A stretch of DNA of 18,821 nucleotides from an uncultured Opitutia bacterium (GCA_937875975.1 CALEEU010000144.1:1-18821), one strand, 5' to 3'. Positions 7,227 to 15,305 are shown, numbered from the stretch's first letter. Notes: generated by a model from the letters alone, not told the origin. Program-made: numbers and translations.

Positions 7227-8198
7227 ATGCGCTGGACCCGACTTCCTGAAACTCCCAACGCCCCCGGCTTCGGTGGCGCCTTCGTGGGTACCTCCGGCGA
7301 CCTACTCCTTTGCGGCGGCGGCTCCAATTTCCCCGACAAGGCAGCCTGGGACGGAGGCGTCAAAGTCTGGCATGACGAAGTCTTCTCCCTCGCCAGCACC
7401 CGCTCCAAGAAGTGGGCGAGCCTCGGCAAGCTACCCCGCCCTTGCGGCTACGGCGTCAGTGTCTCGATTCGCCAAGGCCTCCTGATGATCGGTGGTGCTG
7501 ACTCGCATCGCCATTACGCCGACTGCTACACTCTTTCCGTCGAAGAAGGTGAGCTCAAGGTCCGCCCCTTCCCCTTCCTGCCCCGCCCCCTCGCCTATGC
7601 GACTGGCGCGCTCGTTGGCAGCAAAGTCATCGTTGCGGGCGGCACCGAACGCCCTGACGCCACCGCGGCCTCCTCCAGCGCCTTCGCCATCGACCTCGCC
7701 AATCTCAACGCCGGCTGGAAAGAACTGCCTCTCTGCGCCGGATCCGGACGCATGCTCGCCCAATCCGCCGGCACGAAGGACACGTTCTTCCTGTTCGGAG
7801 GCGTTGCGCTCAGCCCCGGAGCCAAGGGCGTCGAACGCGAATACCTTTCCGACTGTCACGCCTTCACCCTCGGCAAGGAATGGCGCCGACTCTCCGCGAT
7901 GCCCCGCACAATCGCCGGCGCACCGTCACCCTGCCCGGTCTTCGACAACGAGATCCTCGTGCTCGGTGGCGACGACGGCAAGTTGGCCGGCAAGATTGAA
8001 GCCTCCAAGCACCCCGGCTACGCCAAGTCCGTCCTCTCTTACGATAAGTCTACCGACACCTGGACCGAAGCCGAAGAGGGTTCGGCCAACGTCCTCTCGA
8101 CCGCTTGCACGAAGTGGTCCGGCGGCTATGCGCTGACCAACGGCGAGCTTCGTCCGTTCGTCCGCTCCGCCGAAGGCTGGTTGCTCCGCCCGGAATAA
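7227..8198 (+). CDS. nanM: Kelch-repeat NanM-like sialic acid mutarotase, no signal peptide
   Basis: A 323-aa kelch beta-propeller protein. The hallmark is GGGSNFPDKAAWDGG (30-44) followed by KVWHDEVFSL, as in the cyclically permuted NanM-type N-acetylneuraminate mutarotase/epimerase family. Several kelch blades with Gly-Gly pairs follow (LLMIGGAD, VIVAGGTE, FFLFGGVA, ILVLGGDD). Such enzymes speed alpha/beta anomer conversion of sialic acid. ATG 7227 opens with MRWTRLPETP, which is not a signal peptide; the upstream GTG at 7197 adds only ten residues and none either. It is therefore probably cytoplasmic, unlike E. coli NanM, which is periplasmic. It is the first gene of the operon; 54 nt separate it from a secreted homologue. 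Substrate is inferred from family and context; a related sugar acid is possible. Confidence 0.82.
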   Translation: MRWTRLPETPNAPGFGGAFVGTSGDLLLCGGGSNFPDKAAWDGGVKVWHDEVFSLASTRSKKWASLGKLPRPCGYGVSVSIRQGLLMIGGADSHRHYADCYTLSVEEGELKVRPFPFLPRPLAYATGALVGSKVIVAGGTERPDATAASSSAFAIDLANLNAGWKELPLCAGSGRMLAQSAGTKDTFFLFGGVALSPGAKGVEREYLSDCHAFTLGKEWRRLSAMPRTIAGAPSPCPVFDNEILVLGGDDGKLAGKIEASKHPGYAKSVLSYDKSTDTWTEAEEGSANVLSTACTKWSGGYALTNGELRPFVRSAEGWLLRPE

Positions 8199-8252
8199 GC
8201 GTTGGGGCTGGCAGGTCGCCGGAAAGGGACTAAAAAGAGTCTACCCCGGCGC

Positions 8253-9299
8253 ATGCTCCGCCTTATCCCATTACTCGGCCTCCTTGCGGCGCTCGCCAGC
8301 GCGCAGGCTGAGCCATTGCCAGACCTGCCCGACCCGCTTGGCCGTGCTGGCATGATGGCGGCTGTCCTGCGTGAAGCGGACGGCAGCGAGGTCATCGTAG
8401 CCACGGGCGGCACCAACTTCCCAGACAAGATGCCCTGGCAAGGCGGCCAGCGAAAATACCACAAGGACATCCTCAAGCTTTCGCGCAAGGACAGCGCCTG
8501 GAGTTGGAGTAAAATCGGCGAGCTCCCCGAAGGGCTAGTCGGCGCGGCGTTCTGCGCGACGCCTAAGCGCGATGGATTGGTCATCGCCGGTGGAGCTTCG
8601 GCCGAGGGACATCGCGCGGACGTCTGGCTCGTCGGCCTGGATGGCAAGGTCACCCGCTTCGCCGAAAGTATGACCCGCCCGCGCGCCTACGCCGGCTTCA
8701 CCTCGGCGAACGGACACCTCATCGTCATCGGCGGCATCGCCCGGCCCGAGGACACCGCCGCGCTCGCCACGCTGACTTCACTCGACCTCGACGACCCCGA
8801 TAAACCTTGGCGCACGACCGACGCCGACCCGAGCTACGGACGGATCATCCCGCTCGTGGGTTCGGGGCTAGGTAAACTCGTCTGGGGCGGCGGCTGCTCA
8901 CTCTCGGAAAAAGACGGCAAGCCGTTCCGCAGCTACCACGAGAACCTCGCCTTCCAGTCATCGCTCGACGCTGGCAATCGCTTCCACGGACTGCCGAACA
9001 AGCTCGCCGGCGCCGCTGGTCCTGGCGTGCTTTCGCAGACGCATCTATTCTTCGTCGGCGGCGACGATGGCACCCAATACGGCCATCCGTACGAAACGCA
9101 CACGGGCCTGGCACGTCGCATTCTCGTCATGGATCTCGAGACGTTTGAGGTGACCGACCTCGGCGAATGGCCGCACCCTGTGGCCGTGGCGCCCTTGCTC
9201 CGACTCGGCGACGACCTCGTCACCGTAAGCGGAGAAGTCCGACCCGGCGTCCGCACGCCCAAGCTCACCCGCTGGCCGATCCCCGCCAAATACCGATGA
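8253..9299 (+). CDS. nanM: Secreted kelch-repeat NanM-like sialic acid mutarotase
   Basis: A 348-aa kelch protein with a clear signal peptide (LRLIPLLGLLAALASAQA, cleavage about residue 19), so it acts outside the cytoplasm. The family hallmark TGGTNFPDKMPWQGG (51-65) followed by KYHKDILKL matches NanM-type mutarotases. Kelch Gly-Gly pairs recur (VIAGGAS, VIGGIAR, WGGGCS, FVGGDD). It would convert alpha-sialic acid released by a sialidase into the beta form preferred for uptake. ATG 8253 is chosen because the signal peptide starts there; the TTG at 8202 adds a charged, non-signal leader. It shares the hallmark with the protein encoded just upstream but is diverged, so it is not a recent duplicate. 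Its stop overlaps the start of the transporter gene (ATGA). Confidence 0.87.
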   Translation: MLRLIPLLGLLAALASAQAEPLPDLPDPLGRAGMMAAVLREADGSEVIVATGGTNFPDKMPWQGGQRKYHKDILKLSRKDSAWSWSKIGELPEGLVGAAFCATPKRDGLVIAGGASAEGHRADVWLVGLDGKVTRFAESMTRPRAYAGFTSANGHLIVIGGIARPEDTAALATLTSLDLDDPDKPWRTTDADPSYGRIIPLVGSGLGKLVWGGGCSLSEKDGKPFRSYHENLAFQSSLDAGNRFHGLPNKLAGAAGPGVLSQTHLFFVGGDDGTQYGHPYETHTGLARRILVMDLETFEVTDLGEWPHPVAVAPLLRLGDDLVTVSGEVRPGVRTPKLTRWPIPAKYR

Positions 9300-10522
9300 G
9301 CGAAACTCCTTCCGCCTCCCGCACGGCATGGCTGGTCGTCATGCTACTCATCCCGGTCGCGTTGCTCAACTACCTCGACCGCCAGATGCTCGCGACGATG
9401 AAGTCGTCCATGCTCGGCGACCTGCCAGACATTCAGACCAAGGCGCAGTGGGGCCTGGTCCTTGGTTCATTCAAATGGGTCTACGCAATCTTCAGCCCCA
9501 TCGGCGGCTACCTCGCCGACCGAGTCAGCCGACGTCACGTCATCTGCTTCAGCCTCTTCGCGTGGTCCGCGGTCACTTGGGCCACCGGCCAGGTCAATAA
9601 CTACGATCAACTGCTCTGGACGCGCGCCATCATGGGCGTCAGCGAAGCTTTCTACATTCCCGCCGCGCTCGCGCTCATCGCCGACTACCACCTCGGACCG
9701 ACGCGTTCACGCGCGATTGGCCTCCACCAGATGGGCATCTACATCGGCGTGATCATCGGTGGCTTCGCCGGCTACGCCGCGGACGAGCCGACCATCGGCT
9801 GGCGCGGCGCCTTCGCGTGGTGCGGCCTGCTCGGCATCGCCTATTCCTTACCGCTTTTCCTATTCCTGCGCAACCGACCGGCGACCGAGCAGGCAACGGT
9901 CAGCCCGACCGCGGCCTCGACCGTCCGCACGCTCTTTGGCAATCCCAGCTTCCTGCTCCTTGTGGTTTACTTCACCTTGCCCGCCATGGCGGCATGGGTC
10001 GTGCGCGACTGGATGCCCGACATCCTCCGCGAACGCTTCAACCTTGGCCAAGGCAAGGCTGGCGTCTCCGCGGTGCTTTATTGGCAAGTCGCCGCTATTG
10101 TCGGCGCGGTGCTCGGAGGCTGGCTCGCGGACCGCTGGATGCGTACGAATATCCGCGGTCGTATCTTTGTCAGCGCAATCGGTACGTTCCTGCTCCTGCC
10201 GGCCCTCTTCGGCGTGGGCAACGCGTCCACCCTGCTCATGGCCGTGCTCTTCCTCATCGTCTTCGGAATTGGCTGGGGCTTCTTCGATTGCAACAGCATG
10301 CCCATCCTCTGCCAGCTGGTCGGACCGGAACATCGCGCCACGGGCTATGGCCTGATGAACTTCGTAAGCATCAGCTGCGGCGGCTTCGCCGATTGGATCT
10401 TCGGCGTCTTGCGAGACCAGCACATGCCACTGAACCTTATCTTCGGCGTCTTCGCCGGCATCGCCTTGCTCTCCATCTTCATCGCGCTCTGCATCCGCCC
10501 GCGCGAAAGCACCGCCTCCTGA
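9296..10522 (+). CDS. MFS transporter, probable sialic acid importer
   Basis: A 408-aa, about 12-TM major facilitator protein. The first helix ends in LLNYLDRQ (23-30), typical of the anion:cation symporter/hexuronate-like subgroup. The loop motif GGYLADRVSRRH (70-81) after TM2 is a motif-A variant, echoed in the second half by GGWLADRW. The N-terminal half continues with RAIMGVSEAFYIPAALALIA, the usual TM4/5 region. ATG 9296 overlaps the stop of the NanM gene and there is no leader sequence. It lies between a secreted mutarotase and nanA, so sialic acid uptake is the natural reading. This is inferred from context; the sequence alone does not fix the substrate. Confidence 0.88.
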   Translation: MSETPSASRTAWLVVMLLIPVALLNYLDRQMLATMKSSMLGDLPDIQTKAQWGLVLGSFKWVYAIFSPIGGYLADRVSRRHVICFSLFAWSAVTWATGQVNNYDQLLWTRAIMGVSEAFYIPAALALIADYHLGPTRSRAIGLHQMGIYIGVIIGGFAGYAADEPTIGWRGAFAWCGLLGIAYSLPLFLFLRNRPATEQATVSPTAASTVRTLFGNPSFLLLVVYFTLPAMAAWVVRDWMPDILRERFNLGQGKAGVSAVLYWQVAAIVGAVLGGWLADRWMRTNIRGRIFVSAIGTFLLLPALFGVGNASTLLMAVLFLIVFGIGWGFFDCNSMPILCQLVGPEHRATGYGLMNFVSISCGGFADWIFGVLRDQHMPLNLIFGVFAGIALLSIFIALCIRPRESTAS

Positions 10523-10524
10523 CC

Positions 10525-11442
10525 ATGTCCGTCTTCAAGTTCACCGGCCTCTGCACGGCCACCCACACGCCTTTCCATGCCGACGGCTCGCTCAACCTCG
10601 CCGTCGTCGAGCAGCAGGCCGCCTTCCTTCGTAGCCACGGGATCACGTCCGTCTTCATCGGCGGCACCACCGGTGAAAGTAGCTCTCTCACCGCCACGGA
10701 ACGCGCGGAATTGAACGACCGCTGGGCCGTCGTGGGCCCGGCGACTGGCATCGATGTCATCGTGCACGTTGGCGCTAACTGCCTAACTGAAGCAGCGCAA
10801 CTCGCCGCCCATGCGGAGAAGAACAAGGCCAAGGCCGTGTCGATGATCGCGCCATCCTATTTCAAGCCCCGCACGCTGGCGGACCTCGTGGCCAGTTGCG
10901 CGATGGTCGCCCAGGCCGCCCCACGGACGCCGTTCTATTATTACGATATCCCCGGCATGACCAGCATCAGCGGCTTCCCGGTCGACGAATTCCTGAAGGC
11001 AGCTTCGCCGATTATCCCGAACCTCGCCGGCGTGAAGTATTCCAACCCGGACCTCGACGCGATGCGTCGGGCTCAGGCGCTCGAAGCCGGCCGCTTCGAT
11101 CTGCCCTACGGCATCGATGAACGTTTCCTCGCCGCGCTCCGCGCCGGCGCCACCGCCGGCGTAGGCAGCACCTACAACTTCAACCCGGGCCCCTTGCTCC
11201 GCACCATCTCGGCGCAGGCCAAAGGCGACGCTGCCCAGGCCGAAGCCGAACAGGCCAAGGTCCAACCGGTCGTCGATATCCTCGCCAAGCGTGGCTACAT
11301 GGGCGCCGCCAAGGCCTTGATGGGCCACCTCGGCGTGCCGCTCGGCCCCGCCCGCCTACCCAACGGCAACCCCGACGCCACCGAGACCAAGAAGATGATC
11401 GGTGAACTCGAAGCCATCGGCTTCTTCAGCTGGAATTTCTAA
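10525..11442 (+). CDS. nanA: N-acetylneuraminate lyase
   Basis: A 305-aa class I aldolase of the DHDPS/NAL family that cleaves N-acetylneuraminate to N-acetylmannosamine and pyruvate in the cytoplasm. FIGGTTGES (44-52) is the substrate carboxylate loop, FYYYDIPG (137-144) holds the catalytic Tyr140, and LAGVKYSNPD (167-176) holds the Schiff-base Lys171. Length and spacing match the family (E. coli Tyr137 and Lys165). ATG 10525 starts 2 nt after the transporter stop; the frame is open far upstream but that part lies inside the transporter gene. The sialidase starts 2 nt downstream. Sialic acid specificity rests on context, because DHDPS-family aldolases share these motifs; NanM and sialidase neighbours make it likely. 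Confidence 0.9.
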   Translation: MSVFKFTGLCTATHTPFHADGSLNLAVVEQQAAFLRSHGITSVFIGGTTGESSSLTATERAELNDRWAVVGPATGIDVIVHVGANCLTEAAQLAAHAEKNKAKAVSMIAPSYFKPRTLADLVASCAMVAQAAPRTPFYYYDIPGMTSISGFPVDEFLKAASPIIPNLAGVKYSNPDLDAMRRAQALEAGRFDLPYGIDERFLAALRAGATAGVGSTYNFNPGPLLRTISAQAKGDAAQAEAEQAKVQPVVDILAKRGYMGAAKALMGHLGVPLGPARLPNGNPDATETKKMIGELEAIGFFSWNF

Positions 11443-11444
11443 AC

Positions 11445-12533
11445 ATGCGACTCGCCCTCCTTCTCAGCCTGCTCTGCGTCCACTCCTTCGCGGCCGACGG
11501 CTCAGACATCGTCGTCTTCGAAGCCAAGCAGAACCTGTCGCATCCTTCGGTGCGTATCCCTTCGCTGCTACGCACGCAGAAGGGCACGCTGCTCGCCGTC
11601 GCCGAAGGCCGCGACAAGCCGACCGACCAAGCCGGCAACGACTTGGTGATCTCCTTCTCCAAGGACGAAGGTGCCACGTGGTCCAAGCCCAAGGTCGCCT
11701 ACGAACAAGGTGCGGATAGCTGCAACAACCCTTGCCTTGTCCAGGAAACCAAGTCCGGCCGCATCTTCCTTTTCTATCAGGTTTTTCCCAGCGGCAGCCA
11801 TGAATTCGGGAAGCTGCCCGCCGGACCAGCCGATCCGAAAGGCAATCGCTCTTGCTACGTGACCTCCGACGACGATGGCGTGACATGGAGCAAGCCGACC
11901 GATGTTTCCGCGACCCTGAAGCCAAAGGAAGCCATCACCACCGCTTCTGGCCCTGGCATCGGTATCCAGCTCAAGAGCGGCCCCAAGGCCGGCCGACTTG
12001 TCATCCCCTTCAACTCTCAGGACGCAAAGAAGAACTTCTTCAACTGGGTCGCCTATAGCGACGACGCCGGCGCCACCTGGAAGCGCGGCGAGAAAGTGCC
12101 GCAGACCGAAACAATCCAATTGAATGAAGTTCAGGTGGCCGAGTCCGCGGGCGGCGGCCTTTACCTGAATTCTCGCAGCTGGCGTCGCGGGTCCAGCCTG
12201 CGCAAGATTTCTTGGTCACAAGACGCCGGCGAGACCTGGAGCCAGGCCGCCGAGGACGCCACCCTGACCGACCCCATCTGCCAAGGCAGCCTGCTTCGTC
12301 TGGATGACCGTACCATCGCCTTCCTTAATGCCGCCGGACCCAAGCGCGCCAACGGCACGCTGCGCCTCACGCACGATGATGGCCGCACTTGGGCGAGCTC
12401 ACGCTTGGCGTTCCCCGGACCGTTCGCTTATAGCAGCATGGCGCTCCTGAAGGACGGACGTATCGGCGTGCTCTACGAGCCGGCCAGCAACACCGTCGTC
12501 AAGTTCCGCGCCATCGATCCGGCCGGCCGCTGA
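11445..12533 (+). CDS. nanH: Secreted exo-alpha-sialidase (GH33)
   Basis: A 362-aa protein with a signal peptide (LALLLSLLCVHSFA, cleavage about residue 16). It would release terminal sialic acid from glycans. The RIP motif (37-39, preceded by Val rather than the common Phe or Tyr) gives Arg37. Five Asp-boxes occur: SKDEGATW (72-79), SDDDGVTW (141-148), SDDAGATW (205-212), SQDAGETW (258-265) and THDDGRTW (309-316, first residue Thr). Asp61 in TDQAGNDL is the likely acid/base, Glu228 with Tyr329 (FAYSS) the likely nucleophile pair, and IGVLYE (340-345) closes the fold. No extra lectin or anchor domain is seen. The gene starts 2 nt after nanA. Residue roles are assigned by hand alignment to known GH33 enzymes. 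Confidence 0.92.
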   Translation: MRLALLLSLLCVHSFAADGSDIVVFEAKQNLSHPSVRIPSLLRTQKGTLLAVAEGRDKPTDQAGNDLVISFSKDEGATWSKPKVAYEQGADSCNNPCLVQETKSGRIFLFYQVFPSGSHEFGKLPAGPADPKGNRSCYVTSDDDGVTWSKPTDVSATLKPKEAITTASGPGIGIQLKSGPKAGRLVIPFNSQDAKKNFFNWVAYSDDAGATWKRGEKVPQTETIQLNEVQVAESAGGGLYLNSRSWRRGSSLRKISWSQDAGETWSQAAEDATLTDPICQGSLLRLDDRTIAFLNAAGPKRANGTLRLTHDDGRTWASSRLAFPGPFAYSSMALLKDGRIGVLYEPASNTVVKFRAIDPAGR

Positions 12534-12536
12534 GTC

Positions 12537-13214
12537 TCAGGGGTTCGCGATGAACGGAGCAGCCGAGCCGACATCCGCAGACGGCGCGTCACCATAGTAA
12601 TGTCGGATGAGCCCGGCCAGGTGCTCTTTGACGTCCTCCGGGAGGAACGCGCCGAAGTGGATCTCCTTGCCCTGCGAGGCGACGACGACTGCGTCTACCG
12701 GCTGCTTGTTCTGCTTGGAGCCCCGGAAAGCCAAAGTGACCTTCACCGCGTCGCCGGCGGGCAAGGTCGACGTCCAGCCGAGATAAGGCAGGATTCGCCA
12801 ACGCAGGGTCACGAGCTCGTCGGTCAGCGTCAGCCGATAACGCGCGAGGGTGAAGGCAAAGCCGACCAGGAAGAAAGGCACATAGAAGAGCGCCAGCAGC
12901 GCGAAGTGCCACCATTGTGGTTCCGCGACCAGCCGGCCGTTCATCTTCATCGAGCCTTGGGACAGCCCGTAGAAGAGCGCGACGCAGTGAACGCAAGTGA
13001 AGACCAGCCAGAACCAACCGAACCAAGTTCCCAGCCGCACACCATAGCAGACGCCCTGGAAGTCGGACTCGACCTTCACTTTCGGATGGCCGCGGGCCAC
13101 CTCCTCGTCCGTCAGGAGCTTGGCCTCGCGTCCGGCCGCCATCGACGCCTGCCGGGCTTCCGCCTCGGCCTTCAAGCGGGCGAATTTCGCCAGGAAATCT
13201 TCACGTAGTCCCAT
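12537..13214 (-). CDS. Two-TM protein of unknown function, paralogue of the next gene
   Basis: A 225-aa protein with a charged N-terminal segment (residues 1-45, coiled-coil-like AKFARLKAEAEARQ), two membrane segments (about 62-83 and 102-123) and a C-terminal soluble beta domain. That domain carries LPAGDAVKVTLAFRG (151-165) and FGAFLPEDVKEHLAGLIRHY (187-206). The same pattern appears in the protein encoded at 13242-13904, so the two are paralogues. The beta domain after paired helices resembles bacterial PH-like (YdbT/YcxB-type) membrane proteins, but this is only a resemblance. I do not recognise a function. The ATG at 13214 follows the upstream paralogue by 27 nt, so they probably share a transcript. 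The stop is 3 nt from the sialidase stop, with no terminator between them. Confidence 0.75.
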   Translation of the reverse strand: MGLREDFLAKFARLKAEAEARQASMAAGREAKLLTDEEVARGHPKVKVESDFQGVCYGVRLGTWFGWFWLVFTCVHCVALFYGLSQGSMKMNGRLVAEPQWWHFALLALFYVPFFLVGFAFTLARYRLTLTDELVTLRWRILPYLGWTSTLPAGDAVKVTLAFRGSKQNKQPVDAVVVASQGKEIHFGAFLPEDVKEHLAGLIRHYYGDAPSADVGSAAPFIANP

Positions 13215-13241
13215 GTGTCTGTTTGGATTAAAGCGCCCGCC

Positions 13242-13904
13242 TCAGGCGGTGCGAGGAAGTTCCCCGGAGCCGTTATAGTAGTGGTCGATGAGGATGGCCA
13301 GGCGGGCGCGTTCGGCGTGGTTCAGGTCGTCGCCGAACGCGATCTCGGCGTCGGCCGAGCCCACGACCACGGACAACTGCGCATAGGAACTATGCTTCCC
13401 GCTCAGCCGGGCGCCCCGGTAGGCGAGCCCCACGCGGACTTCGTCGGCGATCGGCAGCCGCCACTCCTTATTGAGGCGACCGAAGACAAGGCGTCGGACC
13501 ACCAAGGCGTCGTCGCCGAAGATCAGCTCATGTCTGCGCATGATCATCCGCAGAGGGAAGTAGACCACCGCGGCGGAGGGTAGCAGGGAGATGACGGCGG
13601 CGTAAAGAAATGGCTGGCCCGTGCGGTCGACCAGTTCGAAGGTCATGACGAAACTCATCACCACGCCCACCAGCATCAAGCCCCCGAGCAGCAACCAGTT
13701 GCCGGTGCCGATGACGTCCGAACGCAGCGACCATCCGTCGGCGCGCGGCTCCTGCCCAGGCAAGGGTTTGACCAATTCGGCGTGGTGTCCTGGCAGGATG
13801 CGCAGGCCCTTCGTGGCGACGGCGAGATACTCCTTCTCCGAGCGAGCGGCGCACCACTGCTCGCATTCGATCAGCTGCTCGGCCAAGGGTTTGGCGTCGG
13901 ACAT
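13242..13904 (-). CDS. Two-TM protein of unknown function, upstream paralogue
   Basis: A 220-aa protein with an N-terminal soluble region (1-65), two membrane segments (about 69-90 and 99-119) and a C-terminal soluble domain. That domain contains LPIADEVRVGLAYRG (150-164) and ends in LAILIDHYYNG, which align with LPAGDAVKVTLAFRG and LAGLIRHYYGD of the downstream neighbour. The N-terminal halves share only layout. Both membrane segments are followed by basic residues (RMIMRRHEL), suggesting the C-terminal domain is cytoplasmic. ATG 13904 is the first start and is preceded by an 85-nt gap to the divergent hydrolase gene. Function unknown; a small membrane-bound PH-like sensor or scaffold is conceivable but unproven. 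Confidence 0.75.
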   Translation of the reverse strand: MSDAKPLAEQLIECEQWCAARSEKEYLAVATKGLRILPGHHAELVKPLPGQEPRADGWSLRSDVIGTGNWLLLGGLMLVGVVMSFVMTFELVDRTGQPFLYAAVISLLPSAAVVYFPLRMIMRRHELIFGDDALVVRRLVFGRLNKEWRLPIADEVRVGLAYRGARLSGKHSSYAQLSVVVGSADAEIAFGDDLNHAERARLAILIDHYYNGSGELPRTA

Positions 13905-13989
13905 AGGCCGACCCTAATCGTAACCACCCGGCCGTCCAGCCAACGCTGGCTTGAACCAGAGGGCTTTCTGGCTGTCCTAGAGGCACCCC

Positions 13990-15282
13990 ATGCGATCCCT
14001 CCTCGCCCTGCTCCTCCTGCCCTTGGCCGCCCTGGCCGACGGCGTCAAATACTCCGTGAGCTATCCGGCCTCAGACAAGCCCGGCGAACTCATCTTCCCC
14101 ACGACCTACAACCTCTGGCTACCTGAAGGAGTGAAGACCGTCCGCGGCATCATCGTGCATCAGCACGGCTGCGGCACCGGCTCCAACAAAGGCGCGGTGA
14201 CCGCGGCCGACGACCTTCACTGGCAAGCCCTCGCCCGCAAATGGGACTGTGCGCTGGTCGGCCCGGTGATCGGCGAGCCCGACAAGGCCAACTGCCGCAT
14301 GTGGTGCGACCCCCGCAATGGCTCCGATCAGACCTACCTGCAGGCCCTCGCCGACCTCGCCAAGCAGAGCGGCCATCCCGAGGTCGCGACGGCTCCTTGG
14401 TGCCTCTGGGGCCATAGCGGCGGCGGCTTCTGGTCGAGCATCATGCAGGCGAAATACCCCGAGCGCATCGTCGCCATCTGGTTCCGCTCCGGCACGGCCT
14501 ACTCCTATTGGCAGCAGCCCGAGGACAAGACCAAGGAGCGCCAGATTCCCGAGGTCGTGCTGCCGCCTGAAGCCTATGAGATCCCGATGATGTCCAATCC
14601 CGGCGTGAAGGAGAATGGAGACAAGCGCTTCAACACCGCCTGGACCGGCAACCTCGCGATGTTCAAGGACTACCGCGCCAAGGGTGCGCCGATTGGCTTC
14701 GCGCCGGACCCCCTTACCTCGCACCAGACCGGCGACCAGCGCTACGCCTCCATCGCGTTCTTCGACGCGTGCCTCGAATTACGCCTACCTGAATCCGGCA
14801 ACCAGCTTCGCAAGATCGACCAGTCTAAAGGCTGGATTTCCCCTCTGCTCGGCAACGAAGCCAAGCCCGCGCGCGAATACGCCGGCGATAAGGCAGAATC
14901 GAACTGGCTGCCCAACGCCGCCTTCGCCAAGGCCTGGACGGAATACGTGAAGACCGGCGCGACGAACGACACCACCCCGCCGCCCGCGCCTTTCAACGTC
15001 GCATCGAAAGCCACCGCCGAAGGCATCGAGCTCACCTGGGATGCGCACGCCGACTTCGAAAGCGGCCTCCGCCAGTTCCTCATCAAGAAGGACGGCCAAG
15101 TCGTCGGACGAGTGCCGGAGAAACTCACCAACCCCTTCGGTCGCCCGCTCTTCCAGGGTATGAGCTATGGCGACACCCCGACGCAGCCGCTCGCGCAGAT
15201 GCGCTTCGTCGACAAAGGCGCTAAGGCTGGCGCGAAGTATGAGATCGTCGCGGTGAACTCCGCCGGCCTCGAGTCGAAGTAA
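13990..15282 (+). CDS. Secreted alpha/beta hydrolase with C-terminal FnIII-like domain
   Basis: A 430-aa protein with a signal peptide (RSLLALLLLPLAALA, cleavage about residue 16). The catalytic domain shows an oxyanion-hole stretch HQHGCG (57-62) and a nucleophile elbow GHSGGG (141-146, Ser143), as in alpha/beta hydrolase esterases of the PHB-depolymerase/feruloyl-esterase kind. Several Cys residues (61, 87, 102, 106) may form disulfides. From about residue 325 a proline-rich link leads to an FnIII-like domain (APFNVASKATAEGIELTWDA to IVAVNSAGLESK), usual for carbohydrate- or surface-binding in secreted enzymes. It has its own promoter region and lies beyond two minus-strand genes from the sialidase. 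The substrate is unknown; an acyl ester on polysaccharide or glycan is a fair guess. Confidence 0.85.
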   Translation: MRSLLALLLLPLAALADGVKYSVSYPASDKPGELIFPTTYNLWLPEGVKTVRGIIVHQHGCGTGSNKGAVTAADDLHWQALARKWDCALVGPVIGEPDKANCRMWCDPRNGSDQTYLQALADLAKQSGHPEVATAPWCLWGHSGGGFWSSIMQAKYPERIVAIWFRSGTAYSYWQQPEDKTKERQIPEVVLPPEAYEIPMMSNPGVKENGDKRFNTAWTGNLAMFKDYRAKGAPIGFAPDPLTSHQTGDQRYASIAFFDACLELRLPESGNQLRKIDQSKGWISPLLGNEAKPAREYAGDKAESNWLPNAAFAKAWTEYVKTGATNDTTPPPAPFNVASKATAEGIELTWDAHADFESGLRQFLIKKDGQVVGRVPEKLTNPFGRPLFQGMSYGDTPTQPLAQMRFVDKGAKAGAKYEIVAVNSAGLESK

Positions 15283-15305
15283 CCGCCGTAACGTCGGACA
15301 ACAAA

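Noticed and set aside
9817..10524. N-terminal extension of nanA by 236 codons
   Set aside because: The extension lies within the MFS transporter gene in another frame and is Arg/Pro-rich; the aldolase domain starts at ATG 10525.
13905..13989. TTGAAC-N18-TCCTAG as a promoter of the hydrolase gene
   Set aside because: The -10 match is poor. A promoter must lie in this 85-nt divergent gap, but these boxes are not convincing.
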